A stretch of 16,128 nucleotides of DNA. It comes from DATDCY01 sp964513745. Its GTDB lineage: Bacteria > JAUVQV01 > DATDCY01. The notes below the pieces were generated by a model that searched no databases, was not told where the DNA came from, and worked only from the letters and a program-made list of their open reading frames with translations. The number at the start of each line of letters is the position of its first letter. Positions within the stretch are counted from its first letter, which is position 1. The position numbers were made by a program, and so were the translations under genes. The stretch covers positions 1 through 16,128 of the forward strand of contig CAZEOK010000072.1 of assembly GCA_964513745.1 (NCBI GenBank). The letters are read 5' to 3'. Shown one piece after another: positions 1 through 6,262 of this stretch.

Positions 1-205
1 GCGGCTCGAGATAGGTGCGGTCGGCGAGCGCCGGGTCGGTCATGATCGTCGCGGGATTGGAATTCACGAGGACGACCTCGTACCCTTCCTCGCGCAGCGC
101 TTTGCAGGCCTGGGCGCCGGAGTAGTCGAACTCGCAGGCCTGCCCGATGACGATCGGGCCGGAGCCGATCAGCAGGATCTTCCGGATGTCGGTGCGCTTG
201 GGCAT
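1..205 (-). CDS. carB: Carbamoyl-phosphate synthase large subunit, N-terminal fragment
   Basis: This is the first 68 codons of the large, ammonia-using subunit of carbamoyl-phosphate synthase; the rest lies beyond the left window edge. The large subunit makes carbamoyl phosphate from bicarbonate, two ATP and ammonia channelled from CarA, feeding pyrimidine and arginine synthesis in the cytoplasm. The visible protein starts MPKRTDIRKILLIGSGPIVI and continues with the family hallmark GQACEFDYSGAQACKALREE and then VNSNPATIMTDP, which is the pre-ATP-grasp nucleotide-binding region of the first synthetase half. The ATG sits two bases after the TAG of the gene upstream, so it is almost certainly co-transcribed and translationally coupled with it and with carA. 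Identity is seen directly from these motifs. Confidence 0.96.
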   Translation of the reverse strand, partial: MPKRTDIRKILLIGSGPIVIGQACEFDYSGAQACKALREEGYEVVLVNSNPATIMTDPALADRTYLEP

Positions 206-207
206 CG

Positions 208-780
208 CTACTCGGTCCCGATCTTGAGCGATTCGAAGGCGGCGACCAGCACCGGATGCAGCAGGTCGAAGTCGTGCTCGGGGATGGCCGCGGTCAGCTG
301 GTAGAACCGGCCCCTGGCCAGGACCAGCCGGGTCAGCGCCTGGTAGTCCTGGTCGCCCCGCCGGTGGAGGTAGATGGCCTGGGCGTACGGCGGGGTTGCG
401 TCCGGGTGCTCCTCGATCGCGAGGAAGCGCACCCGCTCGTTGTCGAAACGCATCTGGCCGAGCAGGGTCTGCCAGTGAACCTCGAGAGTCACGATGCCCG
501 CCGCCTCGTGCGTCATGTGAATCGGCGGTTCGGTGCCCGCGGCGTCCGCCGGGCCCTTCGCGACGAGGCCGGGCCCCATGTGCCCGGAGTCGTCGGTCGA
601 CCAGCCCTCCGGAGGCGTGAACGTGAAAAATCCGGCCGGATCGCGGTACGGGGTCGGCTCGGCTGCCAGCCAGCCAAAGAGCGGCAACAGAAAGAGACCG
701 CCGAAGATCAGCGTGGAAAGCAGCCGCCTGGACCAGCGTCCGAGCGCGGATTCCGGTCCGGCCTCCCAGGAGAAGAGCAT
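208..780 (-). CDS. Small membrane-anchored protein between carA and carB
   Basis: Unrecognised 190-residue protein. Residues about 20-39 form one hydrophobic segment (LLSTLIFGGLFLLPLFGWLA) after an Arg-rich stretch, so it is an inner-membrane anchor or uncleaved signal with the rest outside. The remaining ~150 residues have the pattern of a PsbP/Mog1-like or DUF1795-like fold: an early FFTFTPPEGW motif, a middle VTLEVHWQ strand and a late AAFESLKIG helix. That fold assignment is inference. I start at ATG 780, preceded by AGGCGGGA. A GTG at 798 in the same frame overlaps the carA TGA as GTGA and would add six residues. Its stop is two bases before carB. Its position inside carAB is odd because CarA and CarB form one enzyme and are usually adjacent; nothing in the sequence shows a role in carbamoyl phosphate synthesis. 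Confidence 0.82.
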   Translation of the reverse strand: MLFSWEAGPESALGRWSRRLLSTLIFGGLFLLPLFGWLAAEPTPYRDPAGFFTFTPPEGWSTDDSGHMGPGLVAKGPADAAGTEPPIHMTHEAAGIVTLEVHWQTLLGQMRFDNERVRFLAIEEHPDATPPYAQAIYLHRRGDQDYQALTRLVLARGRFYQLTAAIPEHDFDLLHPVLVAAFESLKIGTE

Positions 781-794
781 TCCCGCCTGCGGCT

Positions 795-1907
795 TCACGA
801 CCGGTGCCGATCCATCAGGGCGATGAAGTCGTCGAAGAGGTGGCGCGCGTCGTGCGGTCCCGGCGAGGCCTCGGGGTGGTACTGCACCGAGAAGGCCGGC
901 AGCGTGCGGTGGCGCATCCCCTCGTTGGTCCGGTCGTAGAGGTTGACGTGGGTCAGTTCGACGGCGGCCGGGTCGAGCGAATCCATGTCGACGCAGAAAC
1001 CGTGGTTCTGGCTGGTGATGTCGATGCGCCCGGTGCGCTGGTCCATGACCGGGTGGTTCGCGCCGCGGTGGCCGAACTTGAGCTTGTAGGTGCGCCCGCC
1101 GAGCGCGAGAGCGAGCATCTGGTGGCCGAGGCAGATGCCGAAGATCGGCTTTTTTCCGAGCAGGCCGCGCACGGTCTCGATGACGTACGGCACGCCCTCG
1201 GGGTCGCCGGGACCGTTCGAGAGAAAGACGCCGTCGGGGTCGGAGGCGATGATTTCGGCGGCGGTCGCGGAGGCCGGGAACACCGTCGTGTCGCAGCCGA
1301 CCGCTGCCAGGCAGTCGAGGATGCTGCGCTTGATGCCGCAGTCGATCGCGGCGACGCGGAAGCGCTTTGCTCCGGTATAGGCCGGGGTGTGGGGCTTCGC
1401 GCACGTCACCTCGCGGACAAGGTCGCGGCCGACGAGCCCGGGTGAGCCCTGCGCCTTGCGCCGGAGCGATTCAGGATCGAGATCCACCGTGGAGACGACG
1501 CCTTTCATGGCGCCGCGGCTCCTCAGGTGGCGGGTCAGGGCGCGGGTGTCGACGCCGCTGATGCCGGGGACGCCGTGGCGGGCGAGAAAGGCGTCGAGGC
1601 TCTCGGCGGCGCGCCAGTTCGAGTGCACCGGGGAGATCTCGCGCACGACGAGGCCCTCGACCCAGGGGCGGCCGGATTCGACGTCTTCGGGGTTGGCACC
1701 GTAGTTGCCGATGAGCGGATAGGTCATGACGACGATCTGGCCGCAGTACGAGGGGTCGGTGGTGATTTCCTGGTAGCCGGACATCGAGGTGTTGAAGACG
1801 ACCTCGCCGTGCCGTTCGCCGTCGGACCCGAATGCCGTCCCGGCAAAGACGGTGCCGTCCTCGAGCACGAGGCGTGCGGGGCGGGCGGCGGGCTTCGAGG
1901 TCTCCAT
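795..1907 (-). CDS. carA: Carbamoyl-phosphate synthase small subunit (glutaminase)
   Basis: This 370-residue protein hydrolyses glutamine and channels ammonia to CarB. Length is normal for the family. The N-terminal CarA domain (residues about 10-145) carries VFNTSMSGYQEITTDPSY and the GVDTRALTRHLR motif. The class I glutamine amidotransferase domain (about 183-365) has SNGPGDP, the nucleophile Cys259 in FGICLGHQ, and His344 and Glu346 in VQYHPEASPGP, so the Cys-His-Glu triad is complete. The ATG at 1907 fits the family start (RLVLEDGTVFAG follows soon after). There is no Shine-Dalgarno site in front, and a promoter lies only 12 bases upstream (separate entry). It heads the operon carA, membrane protein, carB. 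No pyrimidine-type leader or attenuator fits in the very short 5' region. Confidence 0.98.
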   Translation of the reverse strand: METSKPAARPARLVLEDGTVFAGTAFGSDGERHGEVVFNTSMSGYQEITTDPSYCGQIVVMTYPLIGNYGANPEDVESGRPWVEGLVVREISPVHSNWRAAESLDAFLARHGVPGISGVDTRALTRHLRSRGAMKGVVSTVDLDPESLRRKAQGSPGLVGRDLVREVTCAKPHTPAYTGAKRFRVAAIDCGIKRSILDCLAAVGCDTTVFPASATAAEIIASDPDGVFLSNGPGDPEGVPYVIETVRGLLGKKPIFGICLGHQMLALALGGRTYKLKFGHRGANHPVMDQRTGRIDITSQNHGFCVDMDSLDPAAVELTHVNLYDRTNEGMRHRTLPAFSVQYHPEASPGPHDARHLFDDFIALMDRHRS

Positions 1908-1919
1908 TGTCGGGCCGGA

Positions 1920-1948
1920 ATAATAGCCGAAACGGCTCTCAAAGACAA
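1920..1948 (-). promoter_or_regulatory. carA promoter, nearly leaderless
   Basis: On the minus strand TTGTCT (1948-1943), a 17-base spacer and TATTAT (1925-1920) match a sigma70-type promoter. The -10 ends 12 bases before the carA ATG, so the predicted transcript start is about five bases from the start codon, too short for a normal ribosome binding site or an attenuator. Inference from consensus only. Confidence 0.6.
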
Positions 1949-2007
1949 ACGAATTGACGATGTTCCGAGCCTATCGCGCCGATCGTCGGGGTCCTGCCTT
2001 CGTGAGA

Positions 2008-2149
2008 GTGCGGGCTGCGGGGTCCTGACGCTGCGGACCTCCATCGTGCTCCCTGCGGTCCGCCGCTGGAGACCTCCCCTCCGCGCCACCCCTCCGCCCA
2101 GCCGATGCACATATGGGGGGTGCGCAGCGTCAGGACCCCGCAGCCGCAC
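2008..2149. repeat. 142-bp intergenic element bounded by inverted repeats
   Basis: Bases 2014-2035 (GCTGCGGGGTCCTGACG plus CTGCG) and 2123-2144 are perfect 22-base reverse complements. With one extra G in the left arm the match extends to 2008-2035 and 2123-2149. The 87 bases between them contain related words (CTGCGGACCTCC and CTGCGGTCCGCC), and a third partial copy, CGGGGTCCTG, lies just outside at about 1987. No open frame in it looks like a gene and no target-site duplication is evident. It sits upstream of the carA promoter and downstream of the LolA-like gene stop, so it could be that gene's RNA-level terminator or a non-autonomous, MITE- or REP-like repeat. Arms are seen directly; function is inference. 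Confidence 0.75.
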
Positions 2150-2179
2150 GGGAACGGCAGGTGCTTCGAAACCGTCCTG

Positions 2180-2899
2180 CTACGGACGGAAGTCGGCGTC
2201 AGTCAACGCGGGGTTGACGACGATCTTGGTGATCACCGTGTCGCCGGTGGACTGGTTCGACGCGAAGTTGGCCTCGCGGAACGGGAACAGGATCCCGTCC
2301 ACCGAGCGGAAGTCCGAGTAGTCCGACGCGAAGTTCGTCTTCATGCCCGGCGTCTCGAGAACGCCGGAAGATCGCACGATCCGGCCGGTCGCGGATTCGA
2401 TATAGACGGTGAGGGCCAGACCCTCGCCCAAGGGAATCTCGAGGCCCTGGAGCTTTCCTCCGTCCATCGGCGCCAGCACCTTGATCGTCGCCCGGCGCTC
2501 GTCGAGAAACCAGGGGAGATCGGCCCGGGCGGCCTGCAGGACCATCGAGGTCAGCAGGAAACCGTCGGCGGCGGGCATGTTCCCCTGGCCGTCGGAGCGC
2601 CAGCCCTTTCGTCCGTCGAGAATTCGCGTCTCCGGGTGGCCGGGGTAGTCGAGAGCGATCTTGAGCCGGTCCGGCCGTGCGAAGGTGCGCACCAGCGCAC
2701 CGGTGCCGCGCATCACGGAGTTGACGGTACCCTCCATCCGATAGGCCTTGACCTTCGCGAGGGCCGTCTTCCCGCCGTATGCGGCGAAGACTTGCTCGAC
2801 GAGGGTGTCGATCGCCTTCGTCGCGGCGGCGCCGGGGCGTGGGGCAAAGGCGCAGAGGGCAAGGGCGCAGAGGGCAAGGACGGTCCGACGTCGCTTCAT
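2180..2899 (-). CDS. Secreted LolA-like outer-membrane-associated protein
   Basis: A 239-residue protein with a clear signal peptide: MKRRRTVLALCALALCAFAP, then GAAA and likely cleavage near residue 26. The mature part begins LVEQVFAAYGGKTALAKVKAYRMEGTV, alternates strands such as RTFARPDRLKIALDYPG, TRILDGRKGWRSDG and ALTVYIESATGRIVRSSG, and ends TVITKIVVNPALTDADFRP. That pattern matches the LolA/LolB-like half-barrel seen in many periplasmic proteins called 'outer membrane lipoprotein-sorting protein'. The usual role is binding a lipid or lipoprotein acyl chain, but the exact partner here is unknown. No lipobox cysteine at the cleavage site is evident, although the signal contains two cysteines. 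I chose ATG 2899 because the signal peptide begins exactly there and a promoter ends nine bases upstream; a longer in-frame start would bury the signal. It is a single-gene unit ahead of the inverted-repeat element. Confidence 0.85.
   Translation of the reverse strand: MKRRRTVLALCALALCAFAPRPGAAATKAIDTLVEQVFAAYGGKTALAKVKAYRMEGTVNSVMRGTGALVRTFARPDRLKIALDYPGHPETRILDGRKGWRSDGQGNMPAADGFLLTSMVLQAARADLPWFLDERRATIKVLAPMDGGKLQGLEIPLGEGLALTVYIESATGRIVRSSGVLETPGMKTNFASDYSDFRSVDGILFPFREANFASNQSTGDTVITKIVVNPALTDADFRP
2850..2879 (-). repeat. 15-bp tandem duplication inside a signal peptide
   Basis: Two exact adjacent copies of a 15-base unit (GCGCAGAGGGCAAGG on the plus strand) encode LALCA twice in the hydrophobic core of the LolA-like protein's signal peptide. 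Being in-frame it only lengthens the core. Seen directly. Confidence 0.8.
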
Positions 2900-2908
2900 G
2901 GCAATATC

Positions 2909-2937
2909 GGAATAACCGAAGACGCCACAAGCGTCAA
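2909..2937 (-). promoter_or_regulatory. Promoter of the LolA-like gene
   Basis: Minus strand TTGACG (2937-2932), 17-base spacer, TATTCC (2914-2909), then nine bases to the ATG at 2899. The predicted start of the transcript is about three bases before the ATG and no Shine-Dalgarno sequence is present. Consensus-based inference. Confidence 0.55.
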
Positions 2938-2984
2938 GCTTCCTGGGACTCGTGACGATGGTTTCATGGAGGGTCGATGTGAAG

Positions 2985-2990
2985 TACAAT
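2985..2990 (+). promoter_or_regulatory. Possible -10 element of the hybrid kinase gene
   Basis: TACAAT matches the -10 consensus at five of six bases, but the -35 region 16-17 bases upstream (TTCATG or TTTCAT) is poor. It would start the RNA near 2997, just in front of AGGGGGA (2998-3004) and the ATG at 3009. Low certainty. Confidence 0.35.
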
Positions 2991-3008
2991 CCCTGCCAGG
3001 GGGACCCG

Positions 3009-5216
3009 ATGCCGCAGGACGTCGTTGACCTCGGAAAGGGCGACGGTCAGGTCTGCGTTCGAGGAACGCACGGTGAACCAGCCATGAAGCTCTCGGACAG
3101 GATGCACAAGGTGCTGGATGTGCCGCTCATGGCGGACGAGGATAGCAACCGGACTGCGCGGACCGTCAATACACTCTGCCTCGTGCTCCTCGTTGGACTC
3201 CTGCCGATCATCGCCCATAACGCCGTCTCGCGGACCTGGATCATGGTGGCCGTGGTGGGCGCGGCCTGGATCGGGCTCTCCTTGCCGCTTGCCCTGGTCC
3301 GATGGGGGAAGACCGAGATTGCCGGACTGGCTTTTATCGCCCTGATGGTCATGTTCGTCACCGTCGTCATCGTCCTGAGCCCCCTCGGGATCTACGACGT
3401 CGCCGCGATCGCCTTTCCCTCGCTGATCGTCGGTGCGGGCCTGATTCTCGAGCGGGGCTTATCATTCGGGGTCATGGTGCTGGCGATCCTCGGCACGGTG
3501 ACGGCACTCCACACGGCGATGCTCACCGGTCGCCTTCCCAACCCGGTCGGCGACCTCTTCGATGTCTGGGCGCTCATCGACGTGAACATCATCCTGCTCA
3601 TGACCGCGATCGCCGTGCGCTTTCTGCGTCGCCAGTTCGCCGACAGCCTCCATAGGGCGCGCAGCAGCGAACAGCAGATGCGCGCCATCTTTGAGACCTC
3701 GCCCGAGTCGATCACCCGGATCGACCTGCGAGGGAACATCGTGGAAGCCAACCCGAACGCCGCCGAGTCCCTGGGCGTCCGCCGCGGCGGGCTCGACGGG
3801 CGCAATGCTCTCGATTTGCTCGTCCCCGCCGACCGCACCCGTGCCCTCGCAGAGATCGAGCGCGTCCGGGCCGGCGGCATGATCCATGATGTTCGTCTCG
3901 ATTTCCAGCACGCCGATGGCCGCGTGGTGCCGGCGGAGGTCAGCGCGGCCCCGCTGTGCGACGAGGCCGGAAACACCGTCGGTATCGTCGTTCAGAGTCG
4001 GGACATCACGGAGCGGCTGCGGGCGCAGGAGAATCTCGACCAGTTGCAGCAGCAGTTCCTGCAGGCGCAGAAGATGGAGTCGATCGGGCGCCTCGCCGGC
4101 GGGGTTGCCCACGACCTGAACAACTTCCTGACCGCGATCATGGGGTTCGGCGAGCTGGCACGGCTGGGGATCAGCCCCACCGCCCCGGCCGCCGATCATC
4201 TCGACAAGATGCTCCAGGCGGCCGATCGCTCGCGCGCGGTGATCGCACAGCTGTTGTCCTTCGCCCGTCGGCAAGTCAACCAGCCGCGGGAGGTTGCGCT
4301 CAACGATCTCGTCTCCAGCTTCACCGGGCTGCTGCGTCCTCTCATCGGTGAGCACATCGCCCTGCATACCGCGTTCGACGATGCCGCCGGGGCGATCCGG
4401 GTCGACCCTTCCCTGATGGAGCAAGTGCTCATCAATCTCGCCGTCAATGCCCGCGACGCCATGCCGAACGGCGGGACGCTTGCGATCGCGACCGGCCGCG
4501 AGCAGGTTCCCGCCGGGTCAGCCGTCGCCGGCCTCGCTCCCGGCGATTACGCGACAATCACGGTCAGCGACACGGGGGCCGGCTTCACGGACGAGGCGAA
4601 GTCCCACCTCTTCGAACCGTTCTTCACGACGAAGCCGGTCGGCAAGGGCACGGGGCTCGGTCTGGCGACCTGCTTCGGCATCGTTCGACAGAGCGGCGGC
4701 AGCATCGAGGTCGAAAGCGGGCACGACACGGGAGCAAGCATGCGGATCCGTCTTCCCCGCACGGCCGGCTCGGCGCCTGCAGGCAGCACGGAGGCGGGCG
4801 GTGTCACCGGCGGTGGGAGCGAGACCTTGCTGTTGGTCGAGGACGAAGAACTCGTTCGGGCGGCCGCGATCGAGGGGCTGCGGTTACGAGGGTACACCGT
4901 GCTCGCCGCGGCGAACGCCGCGGAGGCGCTCCGGATCGCCGCGGCCAACGCGGGATCGATCTCTTTGCTGGTAACCGACGTGGTCATGCCGGGGATGAAC
5001 GGGATCAGCCTCGCCGGGATGCTGCGTGCGCGGCAGCCCGGGCTGCGCGTGCTCTACCTCTCCGGATACGCCGAGGAGATCGGCGATCACGAGGAAATCT
5101 CCCGCGATCAGAGGACGTTCCTCGCGAAGCCACACACGTTGCAGCAGCTCGCCGCACGAGTCCGCCTCCTTCTCGATCACCCGCCCGGGCCGGGGGATGC
5201 AAGCCCCCCGGGGTGA
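3009..5216 (+). CDS. Membrane hybrid sensor histidine kinase (PAS, HisKA, HATPase, receiver)
   Basis: A 735-residue inner-membrane kinase with its own receiver. Order: cytoplasmic N-terminus; five or six membrane segments (about residues 53-204); PAS (about 223-335) followed by an RDITERLRAQENLDQ linker; HisKA with phospho-acceptor His368 in GGVAHDLNNFL; HATPase with N box NLAVNARDAM, DTGAGF, FEPFFTTK and GTGLGLA; receiver (about 610-725) with the acidic pair in LLVEDEEL, Asp657 in LLVTDVVMPGMNG and Lys707 in FLAKPHT. All catalytic residues are present. The intramembrane part resembles the multi-TM sensors that begin PxxxDEDxxRxAR (here VPLMADEDSNRTARTVN). The ligand is unknown. Start is uncertain: ATG 3009 has AGGGGGA four bases upstream; ATG 3084, 25 codons on, fits the family N-terminus better but lacks such a site. 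It stands alone with no output regulator adjacent, so its partner must be elsewhere. Confidence 0.93.
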   Translation: MPQDVVDLGKGDGQVCVRGTHGEPAMKLSDRMHKVLDVPLMADEDSNRTARTVNTLCLVLLVGLLPIIAHNAVSRTWIMVAVVGAAWIGLSLPLALVRWGKTEIAGLAFIALMVMFVTVVIVLSPLGIYDVAAIAFPSLIVGAGLILERGLSFGVMVLAILGTVTALHTAMLTGRLPNPVGDLFDVWALIDVNIILLMTAIAVRFLRRQFADSLHRARSSEQQMRAIFETSPESITRIDLRGNIVEANPNAAESLGVRRGGLDGRNALDLLVPADRTRALAEIERVRAGGMIHDVRLDFQHADGRVVPAEVSAAPLCDEAGNTVGIVVQSRDITERLRAQENLDQLQQQFLQAQKMESIGRLAGGVAHDLNNFLTAIMGFGELARLGISPTAPAADHLDKMLQAADRSRAVIAQLLSFARRQVNQPREVALNDLVSSFTGLLRPLIGEHIALHTAFDDAAGAIRVDPSLMEQVLINLAVNARDAMPNGGTLAIATGREQVPAGSAVAGLAPGDYATITVSDTGAGFTDEAKSHLFEPFFTTKPVGKGTGLGLATCFGIVRQSGGSIEVESGHDTGASMRIRLPRTAGSAPAGSTEAGGVTGGGSETLLLVEDEELVRAAAIEGLRLRGYTVLAAANAAEALRIAAANAGSISLLVTDVVMPGMNGISLAGMLRARQPGLRVLYLSGYAEEIGDHEEISRDQRTFLAKPHTLQQLAARVRLLLDHPPGPGDASPPG

Positions 5217-5238
5217 GTATCCCGGGGGTGTGCATCCC
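5194..5238. terminator. Two-part hairpin between convergent genes, stop codon in loop
   Basis: Outer arms GGGATGCA (5194-5201) and TGCATCCC (5231-5238), and inner arms CCCCCGGG (5205-5212) and CCCGGGGG (5221-5228), can form a 16-bp hairpin with a small internal loop. The kinase TGA (5214-5216) is in the terminal loop. It lies between the kinase gene and the convergent radical-SAM gene, so it may end both transcripts. There is no T-run, so it is not a classic intrinsic terminator. Confidence 0.55.
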
Positions 5239-5275
5239 GTCCTGCCGCTGCGGGTGCTTCAGGCGTGGGCCTGCG

Positions 5276-6226
5276 TCAATGCCCGGTCTTGGATCCCTGG
5301 CGCGTGTCCCGCCGCGCGAGTTCGCGCTCGATGGCGTTGAGCACCGCGAGCTTGTTGCGCGACCAGTCCGGCGCCAGCAGGATGTCGCGGTAACCGTCGG
5401 CTGTCAGACGCTCGACGAAGACGCGGTCCGGCAGCAGCTCGAGAAAATCAGCGACCCACCCGGTGTAGGTCGGCAGATCGGGCAGGGGCACCGCCCCGCG
5501 CCGCCACTCCTGCTCCAACGCCGTCCCCGCCAGGACAAGCAGCGCGTGGATTTTCACGCCGGCGATCGGCAACGCCGCCAGCGCCCGCGCCGTCTCGCGC
5601 ATCATCGCCGGGGTTTCGCCGGGCAGCCCGAGCATGACGTGCGCGACCACCTCGATCCCCCGCGCCGCGGCACGGCGAACCGCGTCGTCGAACTGATCAA
5701 AGGTGTGCCCGCGGTTGATCCGGGCGATGGTCGCCGGGTGTGCGGATTGCAGGCCGAGTTCGAGGTGGACGCGCACGCGTCGTCGGTAGTCGGCGAGCAG
5801 GTCGAGCGTGGCGTCCGGCACGCAGTCCGGCCGTGTTCCCACCGCGATGCCGACCACGTCCGGGGAAAAGCCGACCGCCTCGTCCCAGAGCGCGCGCAGC
5901 CTCTCGAGCGAAGCGTCGGTGTTCGTGAAGGTCTGGAAATACGGGATGAAGCGTTCGGCACCGTGACGCAGGTAGCGGTCGCGCATCGCAGCGAGCTGGG
6001 CGGTCACCGACGGCAGCGGCCCCGCCTGCCGCAGCGCCGACCCGCGTCCGTCGCAGTAGGCGCACCCGCCAATCCCGCTGCGCCCGTCGCGGTTCGGGCA
6101 GGTGAACCCCGCGTCGATCGGCAGCTTGGCGACCCGCGCGCCGAACGCGTTCCGGAGGTAGGCCTTGAAGTCGTAGTAGCGCTTCGCGGGGTTCCAGAAC
6201 GCCGGCCGGCCGTCGCGGGAGGTCAT
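5276..6226 (-). CDS. Radical SAM protein, YhcC/TIGR01212 family
   Basis: A 316-residue radical SAM enzyme. The N-terminus has the family features YYDFKAYLRNAFGARVAKLPIDAG and then the cluster cysteines Cys43 in GFTCPNRDG and Cys55 and Cys58 in GGCAYC, which would bind a 4Fe-4S cluster and SAM. Further family motifs are YFQTFTNTD, VGTRPDCV, LELGLQSAH, INRGHTFDQF, HVMLGLPGET and, near the C-terminus, LAPDWSRNK. The length agrees with E. coli YhcC. The substrate of the family is not established. The ATG at 6226 is chosen because the aligned family N-terminus begins there; an open frame continues far upstream on this strand, but only as the antisense of mnmG. It diverges from mnmG, a tRNA-modification gene, which hints at but does not prove an RNA-related role. 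No Shine-Dalgarno site is present. Confidence 0.93.
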   Translation of the reverse strand: MTSRDGRPAFWNPAKRYYDFKAYLRNAFGARVAKLPIDAGFTCPNRDGRSGIGGCAYCDGRGSALRQAGPLPSVTAQLAAMRDRYLRHGAERFIPYFQTFTNTDASLERLRALWDEAVGFSPDVVGIAVGTRPDCVPDATLDLLADYRRRVRVHLELGLQSAHPATIARINRGHTFDQFDDAVRRAAARGIEVVAHVMLGLPGETPAMMRETARALAALPIAGVKIHALLVLAGTALEQEWRRGAVPLPDLPTYTGWVADFLELLPDRVFVERLTADGYRDILLAPDWSRNKLAVLNAIERELARRDTRQGSKTGH

Positions 6227-6231
6227 GGGTG

Positions 6232-6262
6232 ATGGTACGATTCGGGTATGGCTGATTGTCAA
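6232..6262 (-). promoter_or_regulatory. Promoter of the YhcC-like gene, overlapping mnmG start
   Basis: Minus strand TTGACA (6262-6257), perfect consensus, lies inside the first codons of mnmG. A 19-base spacer leads to TACCAT (6237-6232), and five bases later comes the ATG at 6226. The spacer is longer than ideal. The transcript would be leaderless. Confidence 0.5.
6236..6241 (+). promoter_or_regulatory. -10 element of mnmG
   Basis: TACGAT (four of six to TATAAT) is followed by exactly six bases and then the mnmG ATG at 6248, so transcription would begin on the A of the start codon. It shares bases with the opposing -10 on the minus strand. No good -35 is seen 17-18 bases upstream. Confidence 0.4.

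Noticed and set aside
2105..3028. Plus-strand open frame across the inverted repeat and the LolA-like gene
   Set aside because: No domain or signal; the minus-strand gene has a clear signal peptide and promoter. The frame only carries the same SVRTPQP string that the inverted repeat produces on both strands.
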